Below are positions 16,195 through 25,300 of a stretch of 36,206 bases of DNA, piece by piece. Under the pieces are notes generated by a model. It was given only the letters and a program-made list of their open reading frames with translations. It did not search any database and was not told the DNA's origin. This DNA comes from Candidatus Pacearchaeota archaeon (GTDB lineage Archaea > Nanobdellota > Nanobdellia > Pacearchaeales > GW2011-AR1): assembly GCA_017608305.1 (NCBI GenBank), contig JAFCGC010000007.1, positions 1 to 36,206 on the forward strand. Reading direction: 5' to 3'. How positions within the stretch are numbered: the stretch's first letter is position 1; every line of letters begins with the position of its first letter. A program made the position numbers and the translations under genes.

Positions 16195-18951
16195 ATGGTG
16201 ACAGAACTTCAATTAGAAAGAGCATTTGAGGGACAAACTTTTGAACAAGCAAAAGATTTAGAAAATATTTTAAAACAAAGATATGAAATTTCTGATTGGG
16301 AATCAGAAAAAGGAAAAGGATATGAAATAATAGATAAAGAAAAAGATAAAAAAATATATTTTAGCCCTAATTCTAGGCTTACTTTAGAAACAAGATATTT
16401 TGAAAAAAATAATAAAAGAAAAGTTTGTGAAAATGCATTGGATTTATTTGCAAGAGTTGCTGTAAATATTGCTGATGCTGATTTAAAGTATGACTCAAAT
16501 AAAGATATTAAACCTGTTGCAGAAGATTTTTTAGAATCAATGGTTTACAAAGAATTTATGCCAAACACTCCAACTTTATGTAATGCTGGAAGAGCACTAC
16601 AACAACTTTCTGCTTGTTTTGTATTACCTGTTGAAGATTATATGGCTACTGATGATATTGGTGAAGATCCTGAAAAACAAGGATCTGGAATTTATGATAC
16701 ACTTAGAAATATGGCTATGATTCATAAAAGTGGTGGAGGAACAGGTTTTAATTTTTCTAATCTAAGGCCAAAAGGAAATTTAATTTCAACTACTTTTGGA
16801 GCCTCAAGTGGACCTATTTCATTTATTAAATCATATGATGGGGCCACAGAAGCAGTTAATCAAGGAGGTTTTAGAAGAGGAGCAAATATGGCAATATTAA
16901 ACTATGATCACCCAGATATTATTGAATTTATTAGTGAAAAAGCTTTAAATCACAATCTAATGAATTTTAATCTTTCAGTAGGAATAGGTGATAAATTTAT
17001 GGAGAAAGTTAAAGAAGATGGTTATTATAATCTTATTAATCCAAAAAATCAAAATACTGTTCCTTTAGAAGAAAGAATTTGGAAAGCAGATAACATTTTG
17101 TGTAAAGGAAATTCTGATTTCAAAAGTATGTTCAGAGAATTAAATCCTTCAATAATTATTTCTGAAGATAAAAAAACAGTTCTTGATGCTTACACAGAGC
17201 AAGAAATAGGAAAAATTTCAGAAAAGGGGGAAGTTTTACTAAGTGCTAGAAAAGTTTTTGATAAAATGGTTAAATATGCTTGGGAGGAAGGGTGTCCAGG
17301 AATTATTTTTAAAGATAGGCTTGAAAAAAATAATACAACCCCTCATATAGCTAAAATTGAAGCTACAAATCCTTGTGGAGAACAACCTCTTCCTGCCTAT
17401 GAGGCTTGTAATTTGGGGGCAGTTAATTTGGCAACTTGTGTAAAAGATGGGGAAGTGAACTATGAAGAAATTAATAGAAGAGTTGAAAAAGGAGTTCATT
17501 TTTTAGATAATGTTATTGATAAGAGTAAATTCCCATTCCAAAAAATATATGGGATGGTTCATGGAAATAGAAGAATTGGATTAGGTATAATGGGTTGGGC
17601 AGAAATGTTAACTCAATTAAAAATTCCTTATGATGATCAAAAAGCTATTTCTCTAGCAAAAAAAGTAATCAGCCATATAACTGAAAAAGGAAGAGAAGTT
17701 TCTGAAAAACTTGCTGAAGAAAGAGGAGTGTTTCCAAATTGGAAAGGAAGCAAATGGGATAAAGAAGGAAAAAAAGTTAGAAATGCTACAATAACTACAA
17801 TAGCTCCAAATGGTACAACAGGAATGATTGCAGATTGTACAGGAGGTATTGAACCTTATTTTAAATTAGCATTTGAAAAAAATTGTATGGATAAAAAGAA
17901 ATTAGTTTATAGAAATGAACTTTTTGTTGAAGAAATTTCTAAAAAATATAAAGGCAAAGAATTAGAAAAAATCCTAAGAGAACTAGATGAGAAAGGGCAA
18001 ATAGGAGATATAGAAAATTTGGATTTGGAATTAAGAAGTAAATATAAAACATCTCATGAGGTATCTCCAGAAAACCATGTAAGAATGCAATCAGCATTTC
18101 AATCAGGAATAGATAATGCTGTTTCTAAAACAGTTAATTTGCCTAATGAAGCCACAATGGACGATGTTAAAAAAATTTACAGAATGGCTTATGATGAAGG
18201 ATGTATAGGGGTTACAATTTTTAGAGATGGTTCTAAAAAAGGGGTTTTAAGTGGTATTGAAAAAAAAGTTGAATTAATTCAGCATAATGTAAATCCAGAT
18301 CAAAGAATGCAAATTAGAGATCAAGCATTAAAATATAGGGTAAAAAGAAATGAAAATAAAGATAGTCTACATGTTACAATAACAAGTGACCTTCATGTTG
18401 ATGATAAAACCAATAAAGCTTATTTTATTCCTACTGAAATATTTCAAGAAAGAGCTCCTTTAGGACATAGTGATACTGTAAGTTTTCAACAATCTGGAAT
18501 AGATAGAACAGAAATATTAAAAGGTCCAAATCCAGATTATGTTAAATTAATTGAAAGGTGGCAATCAGGATCTTCTTCTGAAGAAGAAGGAATAGGTCCA
18601 AGAAAAATAAAATCTAAAGAACATGCAGTGGGATTAATTTTTGAAGATTGTTTGCTTGGAAATGGTGTTGTGAGATATGATGAGAGTATTACTCCTGCTA
18701 AACTTGTTAATGGAGTTAGAAAAAAAGATTTAAGAAAAGTTGAAAGAGAGACAGAAGAGTGGAAAAAAATAATGAGTCAAGTTAGAGTAGTTCATTCTGA
18801 CGAAGAATTAATTGTTAGTGGTAATCACGGAAAACTTGGGAGAAAATTTGTTTGTGAAAGATGTGGTTCAGAAGAATATACCTTTGAAACAGGTTGTAAT
18901 CATCCAAAATGTTTGGGTTGTGGAGAATATGAAGGAGGAGGATGTGGATGA
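16195..18951 (+). CDS. nrdJ: Adenosylcobalamin-dependent (class II) ribonucleotide reductase
   Basis: MPNTPTLCNAGR, LSACFVLPVED, IHKSGGGTGFNFSNLRPKG, EATNPCGEQPLPAYEACNLGAVNL, C-terminal Cys cluster. Confidence 0.94.
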   Translation: MVTELQLERAFEGQTFEQAKDLENILKQRYEISDWESEKGKGYEIIDKEKDKKIYFSPNSRLTLETRYFEKNNKRKVCENALDLFARVAVNIADADLKYDSNKDIKPVAEDFLESMVYKEFMPNTPTLCNAGRALQQLSACFVLPVEDYMATDDIGEDPEKQGSGIYDTLRNMAMIHKSGGGTGFNFSNLRPKGNLISTTFGASSGPISFIKSYDGATEAVNQGGFRRGANMAILNYDHPDIIEFISEKALNHNLMNFNLSVGIGDKFMEKVKEDGYYNLINPKNQNTVPLEERIWKADNILCKGNSDFKSMFRELNPSIIISEDKKTVLDAYTEQEIGKISEKGEVLLSARKVFDKMVKYAWEEGCPGIIFKDRLEKNNTTPHIAKIEATNPCGEQPLPAYEACNLGAVNLATCVKDGEVNYEEINRRVEKGVHFLDNVIDKSKFPFQKIYGMVHGNRRIGLGIMGWAEMLTQLKIPYDDQKAISLAKKVISHITEKGREVSEKLAEERGVFPNWKGSKWDKEGKKVRNATITTIAPNGTTGMIADCTGGIEPYFKLAFEKNCMDKKKLVYRNELFVEEISKKYKGKELEKILRELDEKGQIGDIENLDLELRSKYKTSHEVSPENHVRMQSAFQSGIDNAVSKTVNLPNEATMDDVKKIYRMAYDEGCIGVTIFRDGSKKGVLSGIEKKVELIQHNVNPDQRMQIRDQALKYRVKRNENKDSLHVTITSDLHVDDKTNKAYFIPTEIFQERAPLGHSDTVSFQQSGIDRTEILKGPNPDYVKLIERWQSGSSSEEEGIGPRKIKSKEHAVGLIFEDCLLGNGVVRYDESITPAKLVNGVRKKDLRKVERETEEWKKIMSQVRVVHSDEELIVSGNHGKLGRKFVCERCGSEEYTFETGCNHPKCLGCGEYEGGGCG

Positions 18952-19373
18952 TCCTCAAGGTTAAAAAATTACATCCTGATGCTATTGTTCCAAAATATGC
19001 TCATGAAGGAGATGCTGGTTTAGATTTATTTTCAATTGAAGATCTTGAAATTTCACCTGGAGAGAAAAAATTAATCTCTACAGGAATTTCAATTGAAATT
19101 CCAAAAAATTATGTTGGATTGGTTTGGGATAAATCTGGAATGGCTGCAAATCATAATTTACATACTTTAGCGGGAGTAATTGATTCGGGGTATAGGGGTG
19201 AAGTAAAAATTGTTTTAATGAATCTTGGAAAAGAATCTAAACAAATAGAAAAATCACAAAAAATAGCACAGTTACTTATTCAACCAATAGAAACAGCAGG
19301 AATTCAAGAAGTTTTAGAATTATCAGATACTTCTCGCGGAGAAGGTGGTTTTGGAAGTAGTGGATTGAAATAG
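18948..19373 (+). CDS. dut: dUTP pyrophosphatase
   Basis: DAGLDLFS, DKSGMAANHNLHTLAGVIDSGYRGE, RGEGGFGSSG; ATGA overlap with nrdJ. Confidence 0.95.
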   Translation: MILKVKKLHPDAIVPKYAHEGDAGLDLFSIEDLEISPGEKKLISTGISIEIPKNYVGLVWDKSGMAANHNLHTLAGVIDSGYRGEVKIVLMNLGKESKQIEKSQKIAQLLIQPIETAGIQEVLELSDTSRGEGGFGSSGLK

Positions 19374-19426
19374 ATTTTCTAGAATAATTATATTTATAAT
19401 AAATAAGAGGTAAAGATTTTAATAAA

Positions 19427-20539
19427 ATGGTGAAACAATACCTAGATCACTCAAGGGCAATTTTGTCCTCAAAAGATTCAAGATTTAAATTCAATGAAAG
19501 AAGAGGTCTTGGAAGGATCTTTATTTTTGGTTATCAAAACAGATATGATTTAAGTGAAGGATTTCCTCTTCTTACAACAAAAAAACTACACACTAAATCT
19601 ATAATTCATGAATTAGTTTGGTTTTTAAAAGGAAATACAAATATTAAATATTTAGTTGACAATAAAGTTCATATTTGGGATGATGATTCATTTAACTATA
19701 ACTTAGAGGGAATGGTTAATGGAGGAATATTTCCTGAAAAATTTAAAAAATTTTCAAATGAATGGTACTCAGCAAAAAAAGAGTATGTTAGAAAAATAAA
19801 AGAAGATCCAAAATTTGCTAGAAGGTGGGGAGAGTTAGGGCCTGTTTATGGTGCACAGTGGAGGCATTGGCCAAAATTTGATTCTGTTGATATAACTATG
19901 GATGGGAAAAAGCGTTATGCAAAAGACACTAACGGAATAGATCAAATATCAAGACTCATTGAAGGAATGAAAAAAAGCCCCACTTCATCTAGGCACTTGT
20001 TATCTGCATGGAATCCTGAAGAAGTTCCTCAGATGGCTCTTCCTCCGTGCCACACAATATTTCAACTTAATTCTGAGGAAGAACAATTAGACCTACATCT
20101 TTATCAAAGATCTTGTGATATGTTTTTAGGAGTTCCATTTAATATTGCTAGTTATGCTATGCTTACAACTATTTTTGCAAATGAATTAAATCTAAAACCT
20201 GGAGATTTTGTTCACAGTTTTGGGGATGTTCATTTTTATACTGGAGCAGGAGATAGAGGAAGATGGTATAGAGATAATTTTCATGAACTAAAAAGGAGAA
20301 TGAATGAAGATGGTGCTGGAAAAACATTGGAATGGATCAATAGCAATACTCCTCCAGAGCCTGAAGGAACAGAAGGAATGGACCATGTTACAGGAATATT
20401 AGAGCAATTACAAAGAACCCCAAAACCTCTCCCAAGATTAGAGATTGCAAAAAAACCTTTTGATGAATTAGAGTTTGATGATTTTAAAATCACAGGGTAT
20501 GATGCTCATCCCCACATAAAAAGAGCACTGGCTGTTTAA
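19427..20539 (+). CDS. thyA: Thymidylate synthase ThyA, with insertions
   Basis: FPLLTTKKLHTKSIIHELVWFLKGNTNI, LPPCHTIFQL, LYQRSCDMFLGVPFNIASYAMLT, FGDVHFYTGA. Confidence 0.95.
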   Translation: MVKQYLDHSRAILSSKDSRFKFNERRGLGRIFIFGYQNRYDLSEGFPLLTTKKLHTKSIIHELVWFLKGNTNIKYLVDNKVHIWDDDSFNYNLEGMVNGGIFPEKFKKFSNEWYSAKKEYVRKIKEDPKFARRWGELGPVYGAQWRHWPKFDSVDITMDGKKRYAKDTNGIDQISRLIEGMKKSPTSSRHLLSAWNPEEVPQMALPPCHTIFQLNSEEEQLDLHLYQRSCDMFLGVPFNIASYAMLTTIFANELNLKPGDFVHSFGDVHFYTGAGDRGRWYRDNFHELKRRMNEDGAGKTLEWINSNTPPEPEGTEGMDHVTGILEQLQRTPKPLPRLEIAKKPFDELEFDDFKITGYDAHPHIKRALAV

Positions 20540-21022
20540 ATGGATTTAACAATAATTGCTGCTGTTTCTGAAAATAATGTTGTTGGAATTAATGGAAAAA
20601 TTCCTTGGAGAATTAAAGAAGATATAATAAGATTTAAGGAACTTACATTAAATCATCCAGTAATAATGGGAAGGAAAACTTATGAATCCATTCCAGGTAA
20701 ATTTCGACCTCTTCCTAGGAGAAAAAATGTTGTTTTATCAAGGAATTTTAAAACTGATGAAAAAATTTATGTTGTTGGAAGTATTAAAGAGGCACTGGAA
20801 TTTGTGAAACAAGAAAATTCTTATGTTATTGGTGGAGAACAAATTTACAAGGCTTTTTTACCTTATGCTAATAAAATGGAATTAACAAGGGTCTTTGAAA
20901 TATATGAGGGGGATTCCTTTTTCCCACATGTAAATTGGGATGAATGGAAAGGAGTGGATCGAAGTCACAATCGTGAGGAAAATGGAATTAAATATGCTTT
21001 TTTAAGTTATGTTAGAAAATAA
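20540..21022 (+). CDS. folA: Dihydrofolate reductase
   Basis: IIAAVSENNVVGINGKIPWRIKEDIIRFKELTLNHPVIMGRKTYESIP...YVIGGEQIYKAFLPYANKMELTRV. Confidence 0.95.
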   Translation: MDLTIIAAVSENNVVGINGKIPWRIKEDIIRFKELTLNHPVIMGRKTYESIPGKFRPLPRRKNVVLSRNFKTDEKIYVVGSIKEALEFVKQENSYVIGGEQIYKAFLPYANKMELTRVFEIYEGDSFFPHVNWDEWKGVDRSHNREENGIKYAFLSYVRK

Positions 21023-21074
21023 CAAAAACTTTTATAAACATTAGTAATTCTTAATTCTTAGAGTGGTAGATAAA

Positions 21075-21401
21075 ATGACAAATAATGACAAAGTTCCTGA
21101 GTTGAGTAATGGTACATTTAATGATTTTTTTAAAGAAGGTGTCGTGTTGATTGATTTTTTTGCTGAATGGTGTATGCCTTGTGTGATGATGTCCCCTATA
21201 ATTGATGATTTATCAGAAAAGTTTGATGGAAAGATAAAGTTTGGTAAAGTAAATGTTTCTGAAAATCAAACTCTTGCAAGCCAATTTAATGTTAGCTCTA
21301 TACCTAATTTAATATTATTTAAAGATGGGAAACAAGTTGATCAGTTTATTGGTTCAATGTCTGAAGATGAACTTGAAGAGAAACTAAACAAATACTTGTA
21401 A
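21075..21401 (+). CDS. trxA: Thioredoxin (WCMPC active site)
   Basis: VLIDFFAEWCMPCVMMSPIIDDLSEKFDGKIKFGKVNVSENQTLASQFNVSSIPNLILFKDGK; start could be GTG 21063. Confidence 0.92.
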   Translation: MTNNDKVPELSNGTFNDFFKEGVVLIDFFAEWCMPCVMMSPIIDDLSEKFDGKIKFGKVNVSENQTLASQFNVSSIPNLILFKDGKQVDQFIGSMSEDELEEKLNKYL

Positions 21402-21511
21402 GGTAAATTTAGCTGCTCATTAATTCGTCTAATCCTTATCCAAATTAAAGAAAAATTGAAGAAACATATCTAGATAATTTTATAAACTAATTTTTAGTAT
21501 TAAATTTATAC

Positions 21512-21630
21512 GGCTCCGTAGCTCAGCCTGGCAGAGCACTTGGCTTTTAAGTGAGATTTTTATCTCCCATTCTAAGTTCTTCTAGAACAAAGAAACCAAG
21601 GTGTCCAGGGTTCAAATCCCTGCGGGGCCA
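21512..21630 (+). tRNA. tRNA-Lys (anticodon TTT) with a 45-nt intron at 37/38 (intron 21550-21594)
   Basis: GGCTCCG/CGGGGCC acceptor, GCTC/GAGC D-stem, CTTGG/CCAAG anticodon stem, CAGGG-TTCAAAT-CCCTG T-arm; CTTT/AAAG 4-bp helix with 3-nt bulges TAA and AAA fits a BHB. Confidence 0.9.
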
Positions 21631-21715
21631 TTGATTTGAACTTTAGTTTAGTACTTAAACTTGTTTAAGTGATAGGCCTGAATTTATTCAGAGCCCAAAT
21701 CCCTGCGGGGCCATT
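21613..21715. repeat. 20-nt direct repeat CAAATCCCTGCGGGGCCATT (21613-21632 and 21696-21715)
   Basis: Exact duplication of the tRNA-Lys 3' tail 83 nt downstream. Confidence 0.85.
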
Positions 21716-21820
21716 CTTCTCAACCACAAACTTTTTAAAGCAAATTCTTTTATCTTTTAGTATTGGAAAGTTGTTAAAATTTTCAGCGGTTCGATACTCT
21801 GCAATTATTAATCCACAAAA

Positions 21821-22030
21821 ATGTCACATATTCTACATCCCAAACACACCAAATTACCTGAAAAAGAAGTTGAAGCACTTTTAGCAAAACTAAATATTTC
21901 TAAAGCCCAATTACCAAAAATTCTTTCAAGTGATGCTGGATTGCCAGAAGGCTGTCAAATAGGAGATGTTATTAAAATAGAACGTAAAGACGACGATAAA
22001 ACAGTTCTTTACTATAGGGTGGTTGTATAA
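21821..22030 (+). CDS. rpoH: DNA-directed RNA polymerase subunit H (Rpb5)
   Basis: MSHILHPKHTKLPEKEVEALLAKLNISKAQLPKILSSDAGLPEGCQIGDVIKIER. Confidence 0.95.
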   Translation: MSHILHPKHTKLPEKEVEALLAKLNISKAQLPKILSSDAGLPEGCQIGDVIKIERKDDDKTVLYYRVVV

Positions 22031-25000
22031 ATGGAACAGAAAAATAAACATTTAGTTGTGGAAAAATATCTTAAAAAACACTCATTAGTTGAATCTAATA
22101 TTACTTCTTTTAATAATTTTGTTGATCACCGGATGCAAGAAATTGTAGATGAAATTTCAAGCACAATAAATAATGAAGATTTTGAAATTAAATTAGGAAA
22201 AATAAAAGTTGGAAAACCAAAAGTTATTGAATCAGATGGAAGCTCATCTTTAATCATGCCTTATGAAGCCAGATTAAGGAGTCTCACTTATGCTGCCCCA
22301 ATAACACTTGAAATAACTGTAAAAAAAGATGGACAAGTAGATTCAGAAATAGTAGAAATAGGAAAAATTCCTATAATGGTAAAAAGTCAAGTGTGTAATA
22401 CTTATGGATTATCAAAAGAGGACTTAATCCAAAATTACAGTGATCCTTTAGATCCTGGAGGTTATTTTATTATTAAAGGAAATGAAAGAGTAATGGTTCT
22501 TGCAGAAGATTTAGCAGAAAATCAACCTTTTATTGAAACAGATAACAAGGGCTTATTGAGTTTAAGATTATTTTCCTCAAAAGGAACTTATAGAATCCCT
22601 ACACTAATTTCAGAAAATAAAGAAGGATTATTTGACTTATCATTTAGTAAATTCAAAAATCTTCCTGCAATAGTGATTCTAAAAGCACTTGGATTAACAA
22701 AAGAAGCAGACATTTCAAAATATATTGGAAAAGAGACAGATAGTGTTATTGTCAATCTTTATGAATTTGTAAACCTCGGAACAAAAGAAGATGCCATGTT
22801 ATACATAGCTGAAAAAGCAAATTTGCAAGGAACAAAAAAAGAGATTTTAGATAGAATTCAACAAAGAATGGATTCTTATTTGTTCCCACATATTGGACAA
22901 AAAAAAGAAGACCGAATAAAAAAAGCTGTAACTTTGTGTAAACTCATAAAACAATTTTTGATCTCAAAAGAAAATGCTAATCTAAGAACAGACAAAGACC
23001 ATTATGCAAATAAAAGAGTTAGACTTTCAGGAGATTTATTATCTACTTTGTTTAGGGTTAATTTAGGAATTTTAATCAGAGATATACAGTACTCTTTACA
23101 GAAATCAGCAAAGAGAAAAAAGTTTTTTTCTATAAAGATAATTGCAAAATCTACTTTATTTTCTCATAGGGTTGAATCTGCAATTGCTACAGGAAGTTGG
23201 ACAGGGGAAAGAAGTGGAATAACTCAAAACATGGATAAAACAAATTATCTCGCAACAATTTCTCAATTACAAAGAGTTTCAAGTATGCTTCCAAGTGACC
23301 AAGAAAATTTCATGGCAAGAACTCTTCATCCAACTCATTATGGAAGATTCTGCCCCATAGAAACTCCTGAAGGAACAGAAATTGGATTAAGAAAAAATTT
23401 AGCAATTTTAAGTAGAGTTTCTACAAGAGTTGATCTTGATGATAAAAAATTTCTAGAAGATTTAGAATCTCGTGGTTTATCTAAAGAAGGAGTTCAAGGA
23501 ACAGAAGTTTTTCTTAATGGAATCTTTGTAGGAAGTGCAGAAAATGCAAACGAGTTTGTCAAGAACCTAAAAGAAAGAAGAAGGGACAATGAACTTCCAA
23601 TCCAAATGAATATTAGATATGATCCTAATTTTCAAATCATTGTTATCTCAACAGAACCTGGAAGAGTTTTAAGGCCTTTAATAATTGTTGAAAACGGGAG
23701 TCCAAAATTAAAACATGAACATTTAGTCAGATTAGAGCAGGATGAATTGTCTTGGAAAGAATTAATAGAACAAGGAATAATTGAATATTTAGATGCATCT
23801 GAAGAAGAAAGTTGTTTGGTTGCTTTATATGAAGAAGAAATAACTCCTGAACATACTCATTTAGAAATAGATGCTATGGATCTATTTGGGGTTGTTACAA
23901 GCCTTGTTCCTTATGCAAATCATGATCAAAGTTCTAGATTAAACAGGGGAAGTAAAACTCAAAAACAAGCTTTAGGAATTTATGCGGCTAATTATTTATG
24001 CAGACTTGATACTGATGTAAGTATTCTTCAATATCCTCAAACACCAATTGTAAAAAGTTTTGTATATGATACTTTAAACACTTATCCTGCAGGTCAGAAT
24101 TTAGTAGTTGCTATCATGACTTATGAAGGTTACAATATGGAAGATGCTTTAATTTTAAATAAAGGGAGTTTAGATAGAGGGGTCGGAAGAAGTTTTTATT
24201 TTAGACCTTATTCGGCAATAGAAATGAATTATGCTGGAGGATTAAAAGACGAAATACTTATTCCTGAAAAAGATGCTTCTGGATATAAAACAGAAGCAAG
24301 TTATAATCTTTTAGAAAAAGATGGGGTGACTTTTCCTGAAGCAGAAATTAGTCAAGGAAAAGTTCTTATTGGGAAAGTTTCTCCTCCCAAATTCTTGTCA
24401 GAAGCTCGTGAAATTTCAGTAAGAACTCAAAAAGAATCAAGTGTGACAATGAGGCAAGAAGAAAAAGGAATTGTTGATGCAGTCTTTATAACAGAAGATG
24501 ATGAGGCTAATAAAATTGTTCAAGTTAAAACAAGAGACCAAAGAATTCCAGAGTTAGGAGATAAGTTTGCTACATCCCACGGACAAAAAGGAGTTATTGG
24601 AATGATTGTTGATGAAGAAGATATTCCTTTTACAGCTAGTGGAATAAAACCAGATTTAATATTCAATCCTCATGGGTTACCTAGCAGAATGACTGTTGGA
24701 TATTTATTAGAATTACTCGCAGGTAAATTGGGTTGTTTAAGAGGAAAAGTTGTTGATGGAACTGCCTTTTCTGGAGAAGATAAAAACAGAGTAGAAGATC
24801 AATTGAAAAATTTAGGATTTAGGTATGATGGAAAAGAAACAATGTACAATGGAATTACTGGAAAAAGGATGATCTCAAAAATATTTGTTGGAAATTTATA
24901 TTATTTGAAATTAAAATATATGGTAGGTAATAAAATTCATGGAAGAGCATCAGGTAAAGTGGCTCTTTTAACAAGACAGCCTGTTGAAGGAAGAGCAAGA

Positions 25001-25288
25001 GGAGGAGCATTAAGATTAGGAGAAATGGAACAACAAGTATTAGTCGCTCACGGAGCTTCTCTATTATTAAAAGAAAGATATGATTCAGATAAAGTTTCTC
25101 TACCTATTTGTACAAAGTGTGGTTCAATAGCAATAGAGGATAATGTGAGAAGCAAAATTTATTGTCCAATATGCAGTAGCGAAGGAGTTGAAAGGGTAGA
25201 AATTTCTTATGCATTTAAATTATTGTTAGAAGAATTACAAGGATTACATATTCATACAACTTTTGAATTAAAAAATAAATACGATTAA
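22031..25288 (+). CDS. rpoB: DNA-directed RNA polymerase subunit B (unsplit)
   Basis: 1085 aa; TGNWTGERSG-like region, LHPTHYGRFCPIETPEGTEIGLRKNL, GYNMEDALILNKGSLDRG, HGRASGKVALLTRQPVEGRARGGALRLGEMEQ. Confidence 0.97.
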   Translation: MEQKNKHLVVEKYLKKHSLVESNITSFNNFVDHRMQEIVDEISSTINNEDFEIKLGKIKVGKPKVIESDGSSSLIMPYEARLRSLTYAAPITLEITVKKDGQVDSEIVEIGKIPIMVKSQVCNTYGLSKEDLIQNYSDPLDPGGYFIIKGNERVMVLAEDLAENQPFIETDNKGLLSLRLFSSKGTYRIPTLISENKEGLFDLSFSKFKNLPAIVILKALGLTKEADISKYIGKETDSVIVNLYEFVNLGTKEDAMLYIAEKANLQGTKKEILDRIQQRMDSYLFPHIGQKKEDRIKKAVTLCKLIKQFLISKENANLRTDKDHYANKRVRLSGDLLSTLFRVNLGILIRDIQYSLQKSAKRKKFFSIKIIAKSTLFSHRVESAIATGSWTGERSGITQNMDKTNYLATISQLQRVSSMLPSDQENFMARTLHPTHYGRFCPIETPEGTEIGLRKNLAILSRVSTRVDLDDKKFLEDLESRGLSKEGVQGTEVFLNGIFVGSAENANEFVKNLKERRRDNELPIQMNIRYDPNFQIIVISTEPGRVLRPLIIVENGSPKLKHEHLVRLEQDELSWKELIEQGIIEYLDASEEESCLVALYEEEITPEHTHLEIDAMDLFGVVTSLVPYANHDQSSRLNRGSKTQKQALGIYAANYLCRLDTDVSILQYPQTPIVKSFVYDTLNTYPAGQNLVVAIMTYEGYNMEDALILNKGSLDRGVGRSFYFRPYSAIEMNYAGGLKDEILIPEKDASGYKTEASYNLLEKDGVTFPEAEISQGKVLIGKVSPPKFLSEAREISVRTQKESSVTMRQEEKGIVDAVFITEDDEANKIVQVKTRDQRIPELGDKFATSHGQKGVIGMIVDEEDIPFTASGIKPDLIFNPHGLPSRMTVGYLLELLAGKLGCLRGKVVDGTAFSGEDKNRVEDQLKNLGFRYDGKETMYNGITGKRMISKIFVGNLYYLKLKYMVGNKIHGRASGKVALLTRQPVEGRARGGALRLGEMEQQVLVAHGASLLLKERYDSDKVSLPICTKCGSIAIEDNVRSKIYCPICSSEGVERVEISYAFKLLLEELQGLHIHTTFELKNKYD

Positions 25289-25300
25289 TAAAAAAATAAA

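Noticed and set aside
21696-21715. Second tRNA gene at the duplicated tail
   Set aside because: Only the 3' 20 nt are present; no anticodon arm and the T-loop is altered
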